This document shows positions 26,830-34,447 of a stretch of DNA of 64,000 nt, piece after piece; position 1 is the first letter of the stretch; each line of letters begins with the position of its first letter. Source of the stretch: Nonomuraea rhodomycinica (GTDB lineage: Bacteria > Actinomycetota > Actinomycetes > Streptosporangiales > Streptosporangiaceae); NCBI RefSeq assembly GCF_013363995.1, contig NZ_JABWGO010000002.1, positions 496,001-560,000 on the forward strand, given 5' to 3'. Under the pieces are notes generated by a model, which searched no databases, was not told the origin of the DNA, and was given only the letters and a program-made list of their open reading frames with translations. A program made the position numbers and the translations under genes.

Positions 26830-27519
26830 GTGATCCATTTCGATAATGTCACCAAGGTCTACGCGAACCAGAACCGGCCCGCGCTCGATCACGTCTCGGT
26901 GGACGTGGACAAGGGCGAGTTCGTGTTCCTCGTCGGTCCCTCGGGATCAGGCAAGTCCACGTTCCTGCGACTGATCCTCAAGGAGGAGCGGCCCAACTCC
27001 GGCGCCATCCACGTCGCCGGCAAGGACCTCGCCCGCCTCTCCAACTTCAAGGTGCCGCACCTGCGCCGCCGCATCGGCTGCGTCTTCCAGGACTTCCGGC
27101 TGCTGCCGAACAAGAACGTCTACGAGAACGTGGCGTTCGCCCTGGAGGTCATCGGAAAGCCGCGGCGGTTCATCCGCAAGGTGGTGCCCGAGGTCATCGA
27201 GCTGGTCGGCCTGGAGGGCAAGGCGCACCGCATGCCCGACGAGCTGTCCGGCGGCGAGCAGCAGCGCGTCGCGATGGCGCGCGCGTTCGTCAACCGGCCG
27301 ATGATCCTGCTGGCCGACGAGCCGACGGGCAACATCGACCCGGCGACGAGCATCGGCATCATGAAGGTGCTGGACCGCATCAACCGAACCGGCACTACTG
27401 TCGTCATGGCCACGCACGATGCGGCCATCGTCGACTCCATGCGCAAGCGTGTCGTGGAGCTGGAGGACGGCAAGATCGTCCGCGACCAGTCGCGTGGCGT
27501 CTACGGCCAGGCGTACTGA
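26830..27519 (+). CDS. ftsE: Cell-division ATP-binding protein FtsE
   Basis: Encodes 229 residues; ABC ATPase with Walker [10 protein letters not shown] (about 37-45), signature LSGGEQQR (about 140), Walker [11 protein letters not shown] and the H-loop ATHDAAIV. The opening [19 protein letters not shown] and the ABC fold identical in layout to FtsE, together with the FtsX gene 20 bp downstream, make the call secure. FtsEX activates peptidoglycan hydrolases at the septum or cell tip. GTG start without Shine-Dalgarno; an in-frame stop just upstream (TGA at 26831 in another frame, and GTGATGCTCTCGTGA in front) excludes a longer start. Confidence 0.95.
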   Translation: MIHFDNVTKVYANQNRPALDHVSVDVDKGEFVFLVGPSGSGKSTFLRLILKEERPNSGAIHVAGKDLARLSNFKVPHLRRRIGCVFQDFRLLPNKNVYENVAFALEVIGKPRRFIRKVVPEVIELVGLEGKAHRMPDELSGGEQQRVAMARAFVNRPMILLADEPTGNIDPATSIGIMKVLDRINRTGTTVVMATHDAAIVDSMRKRVVELEDGKIVRDQSRGVYGQAY

Positions 27520-27539
27520 CAGGGAGCAGCAGGCAAACC

Positions 27540-28451
27540 ATGCGGGCGAATTTCATCTTCTCCGAGGTCTGGATCGGCCTCCGTCGCAACCTGACCATGA
27601 CGATCGCGGTGGTGATCACTGTGGCGGTCGGCATGGCGATGCTGGGCGTCGGCCTGATGATCAACGCCCAGGTCTCCATGATGCAGACCTACTGGTACGA
27701 CAAGGTCGAGATCTCGGTCTTCCTCTGCGACAAGATCTCCGCGTCGGAGAAGTGCGGCGGCAAGGCGATCACCGACGAGCAGACCGCGGCGGTCAAGGCG
27801 CAGCTCGAGAAGACCCCTGGCGTGGCGCCGGGCGGGGTCATCTACGAGAACCAGGAGGAGGCCTACAAGAACTTCAAGGAGGCCTACGCCACCAACAAGG
27901 CCCTGCTCACGGCCACCACGGTCAAGGACATGCCGACCTCGTTCCGGGTCAAGCTCAGCGACCCGGAGAACTACCAGCCGGTCGTGCAGGCCGCGGAGGC
28001 CATGCCCGGCGTCTCCCAGGTGGTCAACCAGAGAGAGCTGATCGGCCGGTTCTTCGACATGCTGAGCACCCTGAGATGGGCCGCCATCATCGTCGCCGTC
28101 ATCCTGGTGCTCGCCGCCGCCCTGCTGATCGGCAACACCGTCCGGCTGTCGGCCTTCAACCGCCGCCGGGAGACCGGCATCATGCGCCTGGTCGGCGCCT
28201 CGAACCTCTACATCCAGCTCCCGTTCGTGATGGAAGGCATGATCGCCGGCCTGATCGGCGGCGTGCTCGCCGCGGTCCTGCTCATCGTGGCCAAGGTCTT
28301 CATGTTCGAGGAGCTCACCAAGTTCATCGCCATCGGGGCGGCGCTGGGCTGGGACGAGGTGGCGCAGGCCATCACCCTCACCATGGTGTTCGGCGTGGTG
28401 ATCTGTGTCCTGGCGTCGTTCGTGACGCTCCGCCGCTATCTCAGGGTCTAG
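27540..28451 (+). CDS. ftsX: Cell-division permease-like protein FtsX
   Basis: Encodes 303 residues with four transmembrane helices (about 22-45, 175-200, 225-250 and 272-295) and a large extracellular loop between the first two. The loop contains two cysteines (FLCDKISASEKCGG) that likely form a disulfide, as in mycobacterial FtsX, and the hydrolase-recruiting segment. The C-terminal FtsX domain is LSAFNRRRETGIMRLVGASNLYIQLPF. ATG 27540 has GGGAG upstream. Cotranscribed with ftsE, and smpB follows after 23 bp. Confidence 0.95.
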   Translation: MRANFIFSEVWIGLRRNLTMTIAVVITVAVGMAMLGVGLMINAQVSMMQTYWYDKVEISVFLCDKISASEKCGGKAITDEQTAAVKAQLEKTPGVAPGGVIYENQEEAYKNFKEAYATNKALLTATTVKDMPTSFRVKLSDPENYQPVVQAAEAMPGVSQVVNQRELIGRFFDMLSTLRWAAIIVAVILVLAAALLIGNTVRLSAFNRRRETGIMRLVGASNLYIQLPFVMEGMIAGLIGGVLAAVLLIVAKVFMFEELTKFIAIGAALGWDEVAQAITLTMVFGVVICVLASFVTLRRYLRV

Positions 28452-28474
28452 AGGAACGCCGGTAAGGTCGAGGC

Positions 28475-28942
28475 ATGCCACGTGAGACGGGGCGGAAGGT
28501 CATCGCCCAGAACAAGCGTGCTCGGCACGACTACCACGTCGAGGACACCTACGAGGCCGGCCTCGTGCTGCAGGGCACCGAGGTCAAGTCGCTGCGCGAA
28601 GGCCGCGCCTCGCTGATCGACGGATACGCCACCATCGACGACGGCGAAGCGTGGCTGCTCAACGTCCACATCCCCGAGTACAGCCAGGGCACGTGGACCA
28701 ACCACGCCGCCCGCCGCAAGCGCAAGCTGCTGCTGCACCGCAAGGAGATCGCCAAGCTGGCCGCCAAGGTGAAGGAGGGCGGTCTGACGATCGTGCCGCT
28801 CTCCCTGTACTTCAAGGACGGCCGGGCCAAGGTCGAGATCGGCGTGGCGCGCGGCAAGAAGGACTGGGACAAGCGGCAGACGCTGGCCGAGCAGCAGGCA
28901 AAGCGGGAGATGGCCAGGGCACTGCGCCACCGCAACCGATGA
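28475..28942 (+). CDS. smpB: SsrA-binding protein SmpB
   Basis: Encodes 155 residues with the classic SmpB sequence: [51 protein letters not shown], and the basic C-terminal tail [19 protein letters not shown] that enters the mRNA channel. It delivers tmRNA to stalled ribosomes. The tmRNA gene lies 2.3 kb downstream. Its stop overlaps the start of the PBP-like lipoprotein gene (ATGA at 28939-28942), so the latter is translationally coupled to smpB. Confidence 0.96.
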   Translation: MPRETGRKVIAQNKRARHDYHVEDTYEAGLVLQGTEVKSLREGRASLIDGYATIDDGEAWLLNVHIPEYSQGTWTNHAARRKRKLLLHRKEIAKLAAKVKEGGLTIVPLSLYFKDGRAKVEIGVARGKKDWDKRQTLAEQQAKREMARALRHRNR

Positions 28943-30813
28943 GCCGTCCCCGCCTTCGCCGTACGCTGTCCGCGCTCGCCACCGCCGCGCTCGCGGCCAC
29001 GACTCTGACCGGCTGCTTCGAGGAGTCGTCGCCGCACGACGCGCTGCGCGACTTCCTCGTGGGCTGGCAGACGGGTGACTACGAGCTCGCGGCCCGCCGT
29101 ACCGACGGCGACGAGGCGGCGGTCCGCAAGACGCTGTCCGACGTGAAGCTGCAGCTGGACGCCGCCTCTTTCCGCTTCAAGATCAAGAACGTGAGCCTGA
29201 ACGGCGACGAGTCGCGGGCCGAGTTCCGGGCCGAGGTGGACCTGGGCGAGAACAGCCCGCTCTGGGTCTACGACGGCGTGCTGCCCCTGCACCTGGTCGA
29301 CGGCTTGTGGAAGGTGCGCTGGTCGCCCTCGGTCATCCACCCGCAGCTCAAGGAGGGGCAGCGGTTCGCCGTGGACCCCGAGGCGATCCCGCGCCAGCCG
29401 ATCAACGACCGCAACGGCGAGTCGCTGCAGAGCCCGCAGGTGCTGTTCGTGGCCGGCGTGGTGCCCTCGCAGCTCGGCGCGCAGGCCGAGGAGGTCGTGC
29501 AGCAGCTCGCCAAGTACACCGGGTTCCCCCACGACCGGCTGCTCAATCGCATCCGGTCGTCCCCGCCGAACCAGTTCGTGCCGCTCGCCCACTTCGGTCG
29601 CTTCCGTTACCTGGCGCTGAAGAACCAGCTCGACAAGATCAAGCAGCTCACGGTGCAGGAGCAGCCGCAGCCGCTCGCCCCCAAGGAGCCCAAGGATCTG
29701 ATCGGCAAGGTCAGCGCGATCACCCCCGAGGACGAGCAGAAGCTCGGCGGCCCGCAGCGCGCGGGCGACTCGATCGGGCAGAGCGGCCTGCAGAAGGCGT
29801 ACCAGGACTACCTCACCGGTTCCACGCAGACCAAGGTGGTCATCCTCGACGCCAAGACCGGCAAGGACGTCGCGGTGCTCAAGGAGTGGCCCGGCCGCGC
29901 GAACCAGTCGGTCAAGACCACCATCGACAGCGCCGTCCAGCAGGCTGCCGACCAGGCGGTCAAGCAGAGCCAGACCAGCGCCCTCGTCGCGGTCGACAAG
30001 GCCACGGGCGAGATCCGCGCGGTCGCGACGGAGGGGATGAACCAGGAGAAGGACGCCCTGGCCGGCAAGTTCCCGGCGGGCACCACGTTCTCCATCATCG
30101 CCACCGACGCCCTGGTCAAGGGCAACGTGAGCCCGAAGCTGCGGCTGGCGTGCCCGGCTGAGCGCACGGTCGGTGGCGCCCGGTTCGTCGAGACGGAGCA
30201 GGCGGCCGGCGTGAGCCAGCCCGCGCCGACGCTCACCGAGAACTTCGCCAAGGGCTGCGTCACCGCGCTCGCCTCGCTCGCCCGCCTGGTGGACGCGGGG
30301 GCGCTCGCGCAGAGCGCCAAGGCGTTCGGCATCGGGCAGCAGTGGCAGCTCCCGCTCAAGTCGTTCAGCGGCTCGGTCGGCGAGCTCGGCAGCGACGCGG
30401 ACAAGGCCAGGGCCATCGCGGGCCAGAACGTCCAGGTGAGCCCGCTGTCGATGGCGCTGGTGGCGGCGGCCGTCGGTTCCGGCACGTGGCGGCCGCCCGT
30501 GCTGGTGACCGACCCCAAGTCGCCCGACCCGACGGGGGAGATCGCCCCCGCGCCGGCGCCGCAGCCGGTGCCGCTCGACCCCAAGGTCCGTTCGGCCCTG
30601 ACCGCGATGATGCAGGCGGGCGCCAAGGGCTCCCCCGCGCAGGCGGGCAAGGGGCAGGTGTACGGGGTGTCCGCGGCGGCGGGCGACGAGGGCAGCCGGC
30701 AGCGCTGGTTCGTGGGCTGGCAGGGCGACGTGGCGGTCGCCGTCCTGGCCAAGAACTACAACCCGGCGGCCATCGCGGGCGACTTCTTCGGCGCGCTGCG
30801 CGACCAGGGCTGA
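28939..30813 (+). CDS. PBP-like lipoprotein lacking transpeptidase catalytic motifs (pseudoenzyme)
   Basis: Encodes 624 residues. Lipoprotein signal ending LTGC (about residue 29), NTF2-like MecA_N-type domain (about 35-150), a central PBP dimerisation-like region, and a C-terminal penicillin-binding transpeptidase fold recognisable by [16 protein letters not shown] and [16 protein letters not shown]. The active-site motifs are all replaced: S-x-x-K is TTFS (residues 382-385), S-x-N is GCV (about 439-441), and no K-T-G is found at the expected place ([14 protein letters not shown]). The reading frame is otherwise intact and well conserved in style, so it appears to be maintained as a non-catalytic, lipid-anchored protein, perhaps a scaffold or regulator of wall synthesis near FtsEX. 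The functional homologue at 5865-7475 retains every motif. Confidence 0.82.
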   Translation: MSRPRLRRTLSALATAALAATTLTGCFEESSPHDALRDFLVGWQTGDYELAARRTDGDEAAVRKTLSDVKLQLDAASFRFKIKNVSLNGDESRAEFRAEVDLGENSPLWVYDGVLPLHLVDGLWKVRWSPSVIHPQLKEGQRFAVDPEAIPRQPINDRNGESLQSPQVLFVAGVVPSQLGAQAEEVVQQLAKYTGFPHDRLLNRIRSSPPNQFVPLAHFGRFRYLALKNQLDKIKQLTVQEQPQPLAPKEPKDLIGKVSAITPEDEQKLGGPQRAGDSIGQSGLQKAYQDYLTGSTQTKVVILDAKTGKDVAVLKEWPGRANQSVKTTIDSAVQQAADQAVKQSQTSALVAVDKATGEIRAVATEGMNQEKDALAGKFPAGTTFSIIATDALVKGNVSPKLRLACPAERTVGGARFVETEQAAGVSQPAPTLTENFAKGCVTALASLARLVDAGALAQSAKAFGIGQQWQLPLKSFSGSVGELGSDADKARAIAGQNVQVSPLSMALVAAAVGSGTWRPPVLVTDPKSPDPTGEIAPAPAPQPVPLDPKVRSALTAMMQAGAKGSPAQAGKGQVYGVSAAAGDEGSRQRWFVGWQGDVAVAVLAKNYNPAAIAGDFFGALRDQG

Positions 30814-31022
30814 GGTCCGGCTCGACGTTCGACGTTCGACCCTCGACGGGAGCCGGCCGGTCCGCGCGGGCGCTGGAGGCGGGGCGCGGGCGGCCATGCC
30901 GTTCCGTGGCGAGGCCCTGACGCAACGCTGACACTGGGGAGCAACCCGCCGGGCCTCCGGTGGCGTCTTACAGAATGACTGGGCCGCTCGGGGGGTTGCG
31001 GTTCCAGTCGTCGCGATGAGAC
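30814..31022 (+). other. Spacer downstream of the smpB operon
   Basis: No gene seen. It contains the direct repeat TTCGACG-TTCGAC (30827-30840 area) within a long-loop dyad CCGGCTC/GAGCCGG, possibly a weak terminator, and TTACAGAAT near 30968-30976, which might be a -10 for the structured element that follows. Confidence 0.3.
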
Positions 31023-31120
31023 CAGGACTTCATCTCGGGGGAAGTCCTGCCGTCGGACCGGCTCGACCCTGCCGGTCGGCCCCCGGGAGCGTGCGCTTCG
31101 AGCCGCGTTCCCGGGGGTTT
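31023..31120 (+). ncRNA. Candidate structured RNA ending in an intrinsic terminator
   Basis: Three consecutive stem-loops: CAGGACTTC/GAAGTCCTG (31023-31031 with 31041-31049, perfect), GACCGGC/GCCGGTC (31056-31062 with 31071-31077), and CCCCCGGGAGCG with CGTTCCCGGGGG (31080-31091 with 31106-31117, one G-U pair) followed by TTT. No protein is encoded. It may be the end of the smpB operon, a small RNA, or a leader or attenuator ahead of ssrA. Confidence 0.4.
31080..31120 (+). terminator. Rho-independent terminator upstream of ssrA
   Basis: A 12-bp stem (one wobble), 14-nt loop, followed by TTT. It separates transcription of the ftsEX-smpB block from the tmRNA gene. Confidence 0.65.
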
Positions 31121-31260
31121 CGCCGTACCCTGCCCACCGGCGGCGGGCGAACGCGGGGGGAACGCCGGGAATCAAGTTGGCATCGCAGGCGTTGTCGGTT
31201 GTATCGTCGTGTTGCTCGGCCATCGCGTGGAAGCGCGGAGACCGTGTTGACAACTGCACA

Positions 31261-31641
31261 GGGGGTGACTGGCTTCGACTTTGACCTTGCAAGTCAGGTG
31301 AAGCGGGCCGAGGACTGCGGACATAACCTCGTTAATCCTGTGACCGCAAACAACAAGTGCCAATTCCAAGCGCACTGTGGTAGCCCAGGACTCCCTGGGC
31401 CTCGCTGCCTAAGTAGCGAAACCACTGTCAGCCCGGGAGCGCCTTCGGCCCGGTGTCTGGCATCGCTAGAAGGCTCAACCGATCGACCCGGCCACGGGGA
31501 TGATCGGGAAACCAAACAGTGGCTGAGCCCGTCGGCGACTCGCCTGCGTGATCGCCGGGGCTGAGAAAAGCACAGCAGGCTGCGCCCGGAGAAGCCCTGT
31601 CTTGGGGTTGAAGGACGCGGGTTCGATTCCCGCCACCTCCA
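31261..31641 (+). ncRNA. ssrA: Transfer-messenger RNA (tmRNA)
   Basis: 381 nt. The 5' end GGGGGTGACTGGCTTCGAC pairs with the 3' end CACCTCC to form the tRNA-like acceptor stem, and the T-arm GGGTTCGATTCCC is intact. The discriminator A is at 31641; the CCA is not encoded and must be added. The tag reading frame starts at resume codon GCC 31359 and ends at TAA 31410-31412, encoding ANSKRTVVAQDSLGLAA. The ANSKRT start and terminal LAA fit actinobacterial tags that direct trapped proteins to Clp-type proteases. Works with SmpB encoded just upstream. The TTGACA at 31247 lies too near the 5' end to be its -35; the primary transcript may begin further upstream and be trimmed by RNase P. Confidence 0.95.
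31359..31412 (+). other. tmRNA proteolysis-tag reading frame
   Basis: 17 codons plus TAA within ssrA, giving ANSKRTVVAQDSLGLAA. The final LAA is the degron. The penultimate block is GLAA instead of the more common ALAA. Confidence 0.88.
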
Positions 31642-31649
31642 CAAGATGA

Positions 31650-31694
31650 AACCGCCTCTTATCTGCGTAGGCATCGCAGGTAAGGGGCGGTTTT
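31650..31694 (+). terminator. Strong intrinsic terminator of ssrA
   Basis: Left arm AACCGCCTCTTATCTGCG (31650-31667) pairs with 31675-31692 over 18 bp, with two G-U wobbles and a 7-nt loop, followed by a T-rich end. A classic Rho-independent terminator, nine bases after the mature 3' end. Confidence 0.9.
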
Positions 31695-31833
31695 CGTGTT
31701 CCCGGGCGCTTGTCCGCGCGTGGGCTGATCGGGCAACAGCGACGGTCATTGCGGGGGGCGCGCAGACTCCCTGCCCGGCTCGCTCGTGGCGAACGGGCGT
31801 GATCTCTCGGGCCGCTCCTGACATGGTGGGGCG

Positions 31834-32811
31834 GTGAATTGGAGCACGCGAGCGCTCGAGGTGCTGGCGGCGGGTGAGCCCACGCCTCTGATCGACTTGC
31901 CGGTATCGGCGCCCGGGATCAGGCTGCTGCTGAAGGACGAGTCGGCCCAACCGACGGGCAGCCTGCGGCACCGGCATGCCAGGGCACTGTTCCGCCGAGC
32001 CGTGCTCGACGGGTCGGTCACCGAGGGGGTGACCGTGGTGGAGGCGACCGGCGGCAACGCAGCCGTGGCGCAGGCGTGGTTCGCGCGGCGGCTCGGGCTG
32101 CCGTACATCGTGGTCATGCCGGGCGAGCGCAGCCAGGCTCGGGCGCGGCCGGTCGAGGAACTGGGCGGGGAGTGCCGGTTCGTGACGCCGCCGCTGGCGA
32201 TCTACGACGCCGCACGGGAGATCGACGGGCACTTCCTGGACCAGTTCGGGCGGGCCACGCCGCACGACCTGGCGGAGGAGCTGTTCGGGCAGGTACGGCC
32301 GGACTGGGTGGTGACGGGCGCGGGCACCGGAGCGACCTCGGCCACCCTCGGCCGGTGGATCCGATCCCACGGTGAGGACTGCCGGGTCGCGGTGGCGGAT
32401 CCCGAGAACTCGGCCTATTTCCCGGGATGGACCCTCGACGCGCCCGACTACGGCACCGGGATGCCCTCGCGCGTCGAGGGCATCGGACGGCCGCGCGTCG
32501 AGCCCGGCTTCCGGCCCGACCTCGTGGACCTGGTCGTGCCCGTACCCGACGCGGCCAGTGTGGCGGCGGCCCGGTACATCCGCGAGGTCACCGGGCTGCC
32601 GGTCGGCGCCTCGTCGGGCACCGCGTTGTGGGCGGCGCTGGAACTGGTCGAGCGCATGCGGGCCAGGAGCGAGACCGGCACAGTGGTGTCGCTGATCGGC
32701 GACGCGGCCGATCGGCATCTGGCGACCTGTCACGACGACGGGTGGGCCGCCCGGAAAGGGCTGGACGCCGGACAGTACACGGGCACTCTGAGGCAGCGCA
32801 CCAGCCTGTAG
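31834..32811 (+). CDS. Cysteine-synthase-fold PLP protein with the PLP lysine replaced
   Basis: Encodes 325 residues of the fold type II PLP family, closest in style to actinobacterial Cds1-type cysteine desulfhydrase/cysteine synthase-like proteins: LLLKDESAQPTGSL, VVTGAGTGATSATLGRW (phosphate-binding glycine loop), DPENSAYFPGW, SRVEGIGRPRVEP. The lysine that forms the Schiff base (GSLKHR in relatives) is Arg45 here (GSLRHR, codon CGG at 31966), and the substrate-loop SSGST reads TGGNA. Without the lysine the normal chemistry is not possible, so it is a pseudoenzyme or uses another mechanism. No ribosome-binding site is obvious. Located just after the tmRNA terminator, at the edge of a less GC-rich accessory stretch. 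Confidence 0.78.
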   Translation: MNWSTRALEVLAAGEPTPLIDLPVSAPGIRLLLKDESAQPTGSLRHRHARALFRRAVLDGSVTEGVTVVEATGGNAAVAQAWFARRLGLPYIVVMPGERSQARARPVEELGGECRFVTPPLAIYDAAREIDGHFLDQFGRATPHDLAEELFGQVRPDWVVTGAGTGATSATLGRWIRSHGEDCRVAVADPENSAYFPGWTLDAPDYGTGMPSRVEGIGRPRVEPGFRPDLVDLVVPVPDAASVAAARYIREVTGLPVGASSGTALWAALELVERMRARSETGTVVSLIGDAADRHLATCHDDGWAARKGLDAGQYTGTLRQRTSL

Positions 32812-32864
32812 CCTGTGCCGGCGTGCGGCGCGCATGCTCTGGCCCCCCTGAGCCTCTGCGTGGC

Positions 32865-33236
32865 TCAGGGCTCCTGATCGTCGTCGGAGCGCCTCGTGTC
32901 GCGCTCCTTCGAGAGCCTGTCGAACCAGGCCTCGATCTCCTCGTCGGAACAGCTCGACAGATCGATGACGTCGGAACCGTTCTGCAGGTGGATCCGGCCC
33001 GCCTCCCCCCGTTTCCGGCGCCACGCGATGATCTTCTCGGAGATGTTCACCGCCGCGCTCGCCGCGCCCAGGATCGGCGCGACGTCCTTGGCGATGGCGA
33101 TCACCATGAGCCAGTCGACGCTGAGCGCACGGCTCGCCCGCGTGAACGTGAGGTGGCCGGAGAGTTCGTGCATCAGGTCGGCCACGTCTTCTTCTTCGAC
33201 TTCCGGAGCCACCGCGAGGCTGAAAGCGACCGTCAT
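32865..33236 (-). CDS. Small protein resembling effector-associated constant component (EACC1)
   Basis: Encodes 123 residues: an N-terminal MTVAFSLAVAPEVEEEDVADLMHEL, a hydrophobic central helix (DWLMVIAIAKDVAPILGAASAAVN), the basic ISEKIIAWRRKRG, a short strand pair IHLQNGSDVIDL, and an acidic helix with a charged tail. The layout recalls the EACC1 family described by Aravind and colleagues next to proteolytic effectors in actinobacterial conflict systems; this is a judgement of architecture, not a search result. Its ATG (33234-33236) directly follows the stop of the upstream peptidase gene (TAG-ATG, no spacer), implying strict translational coupling and joint function. Confidence 0.6.
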   Translation of the reverse strand: MTVAFSLAVAPEVEEEDVADLMHELSGHLTFTRASRALSVDWLMVIAIAKDVAPILGAASAAVNISEKIIAWRRKRGEAGRIHLQNGSDVIDLSSCSDEEIEAWFDRLSKERDTRRSDDDQEP

Positions 33237-34271
33237 CTACTCTCCTTTGACGTACCAGCGGTTCTCTGTGAACTCCAGACCCTCGGCTCTCAGGTCCGGC
33301 GAGGCCAATGCGATCACGCCCAGCCGCATCGCGGAGTTGTACGTTCTCCGGAGGCCGCGTCTCCAGGAGCCTTTGAGCGGGGAGAAGCGACCCAGCAGGA
33401 CCAGCAGCCGCTCGGTCGCGGGCGGATGGGTGGTGGGCTTGAAGTTCTCGATGTTCTTCTCGATCACCGCGAGCAGCAGGAAATAGTTCAGCGGGCCGAG
33501 CGTGTCGCCGGTCGTGAGCTTCCTACGCCCCATGACCCGTGCGCTGATCGGCCAGGCACGCAGATACAGCGCGTAGGCCAATTCGTCGGCCGCCAGTTCT
33601 TGCTCCCTGCTCAATTCCAGGTAGGCGGCGTCTTCCGCCCTCGGGTCGTCGCCCAGTGACGCCACGTGGGTGGGCGTGTCCACGACGTGTCCGAGAAGGA
33701 CGTGGGCCATCTCGTGCGCCATGATGAACATCTCGACCTGGTGCGTGAGCACGACCCCCACGGCGAGTTCCCGGGGATCGAGAGCCAGGAAGAGTTTGGG
33801 GTAGGTCTCCATGCCGTTGTTCGACGTGTAGTTCATGATGAAGCAGTACGCCTCGCCCAGGAACCGGTCGGCGGCCTGGTTCCCCTTGTCCTTGCGGATG
33901 AGTTCAGAGGAGTTCAGCGCCTCGATCCAGAAGCTGAACAACGATCTGATGCCCTGGTTCATGACGATGACCGGGCGGCCGTTCGGCGCGACCATGGCAT
34001 GCGCGTTCAGCGTCCGGCTGCTGATCCAGGCAATGGGCGTTTTCGTGATCAGCTCGCGAGCGTCGTCGTTCATGGCGTCCAGGAGTGGCTCCAGGATCAG
34101 CGACCGCTGCAGCTCGAGCGCCTGCCCGTGATCGAAGTCCTCGTACTCGACCCCCAGCTGAAGCGCGCGCAGGCGCCGCCATTGCTGGTCCTCGGGGGAA
34201 TTGTGGTGCTCAGCGGCTTCAGGCGAGCCGTAGAGCTTTCTGAGGAGAGCGGCATATTCGTGTTCGTCCAA
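33237..34271 (-). CDS. HExxH zinc metallopeptidase-like protein
   Basis: Encodes 344 residues from a TTG start at 34271 with GAGG five bases before it. The core motif is IMAHEMAHVLLGH (HExxH, residues about 186-190), and a downstream helix EQELAADELAYALY (about 220-233) supplies an E-x-x-AD third-ligand motif, the arrangement of M48/M78-like gluzincin peptidases. There is no signal peptide or clear membrane anchor, so it is probably cytoplasmic. The N-terminal 170 residues are helical and of unknown family; the C-terminus has a hydrophobic stretch NYFLLLAVIEKNI. Directly coupled to the EACC1-like gene. Possible roles: effector protease, or repressor-cleaving switch as in ImmA/IrrE. GC content is lower than in flanking housekeeping genes. 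Confidence 0.72.
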   Translation of the reverse strand: MDEHEYAALLRKLYGSPEAAEHHNSPEDQQWRRLRALQLGVEYEDFDHGQALELQRSLILEPLLDAMNDDARELITKTPIAWISSRTLNAHAMVAPNGRPVIVMNQGIRSLFSFWIEALNSSELIRKDKGNQAADRFLGEAYCFIMNYTSNNGMETYPKLFLALDPRELAVGVVLTHQVEMFIMAHEMAHVLLGHVVDTPTHVASLGDDPRAEDAAYLELSREQELAADELAYALYLRAWPISARVMGRRKLTTGDTLGPLNYFLLLAVIEKNIENFKPTTHPPATERLLVLLGRFSPLKGSWRRGLRRTYNSAMRLGVIALASPDLRAEGLEFTENRWYVKGE

Positions 34272-34447
34272 GAGACCTCGCTCCTACCGGAGACGCCCCT
34301 GGCCTTCACTATGCCCCAAGTCACGGCGAGTCGGGCGGTCACGCTGTCAAGCGCTCACCACTCGCCACGCCGAACCGCTCTGCCGGCGTCAGCGACGTCG
34401 AGGTCCGGCAGGTTGCGCGATGCGCGACCTGGTGCCGTGTTCGCGTG

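Noticed and set aside
31247..31252. TTGACA as the -35 box of ssrA
   Set aside because: It lies only nine bases before the mature tmRNA 5' end, too close for a -35 of that transcript.
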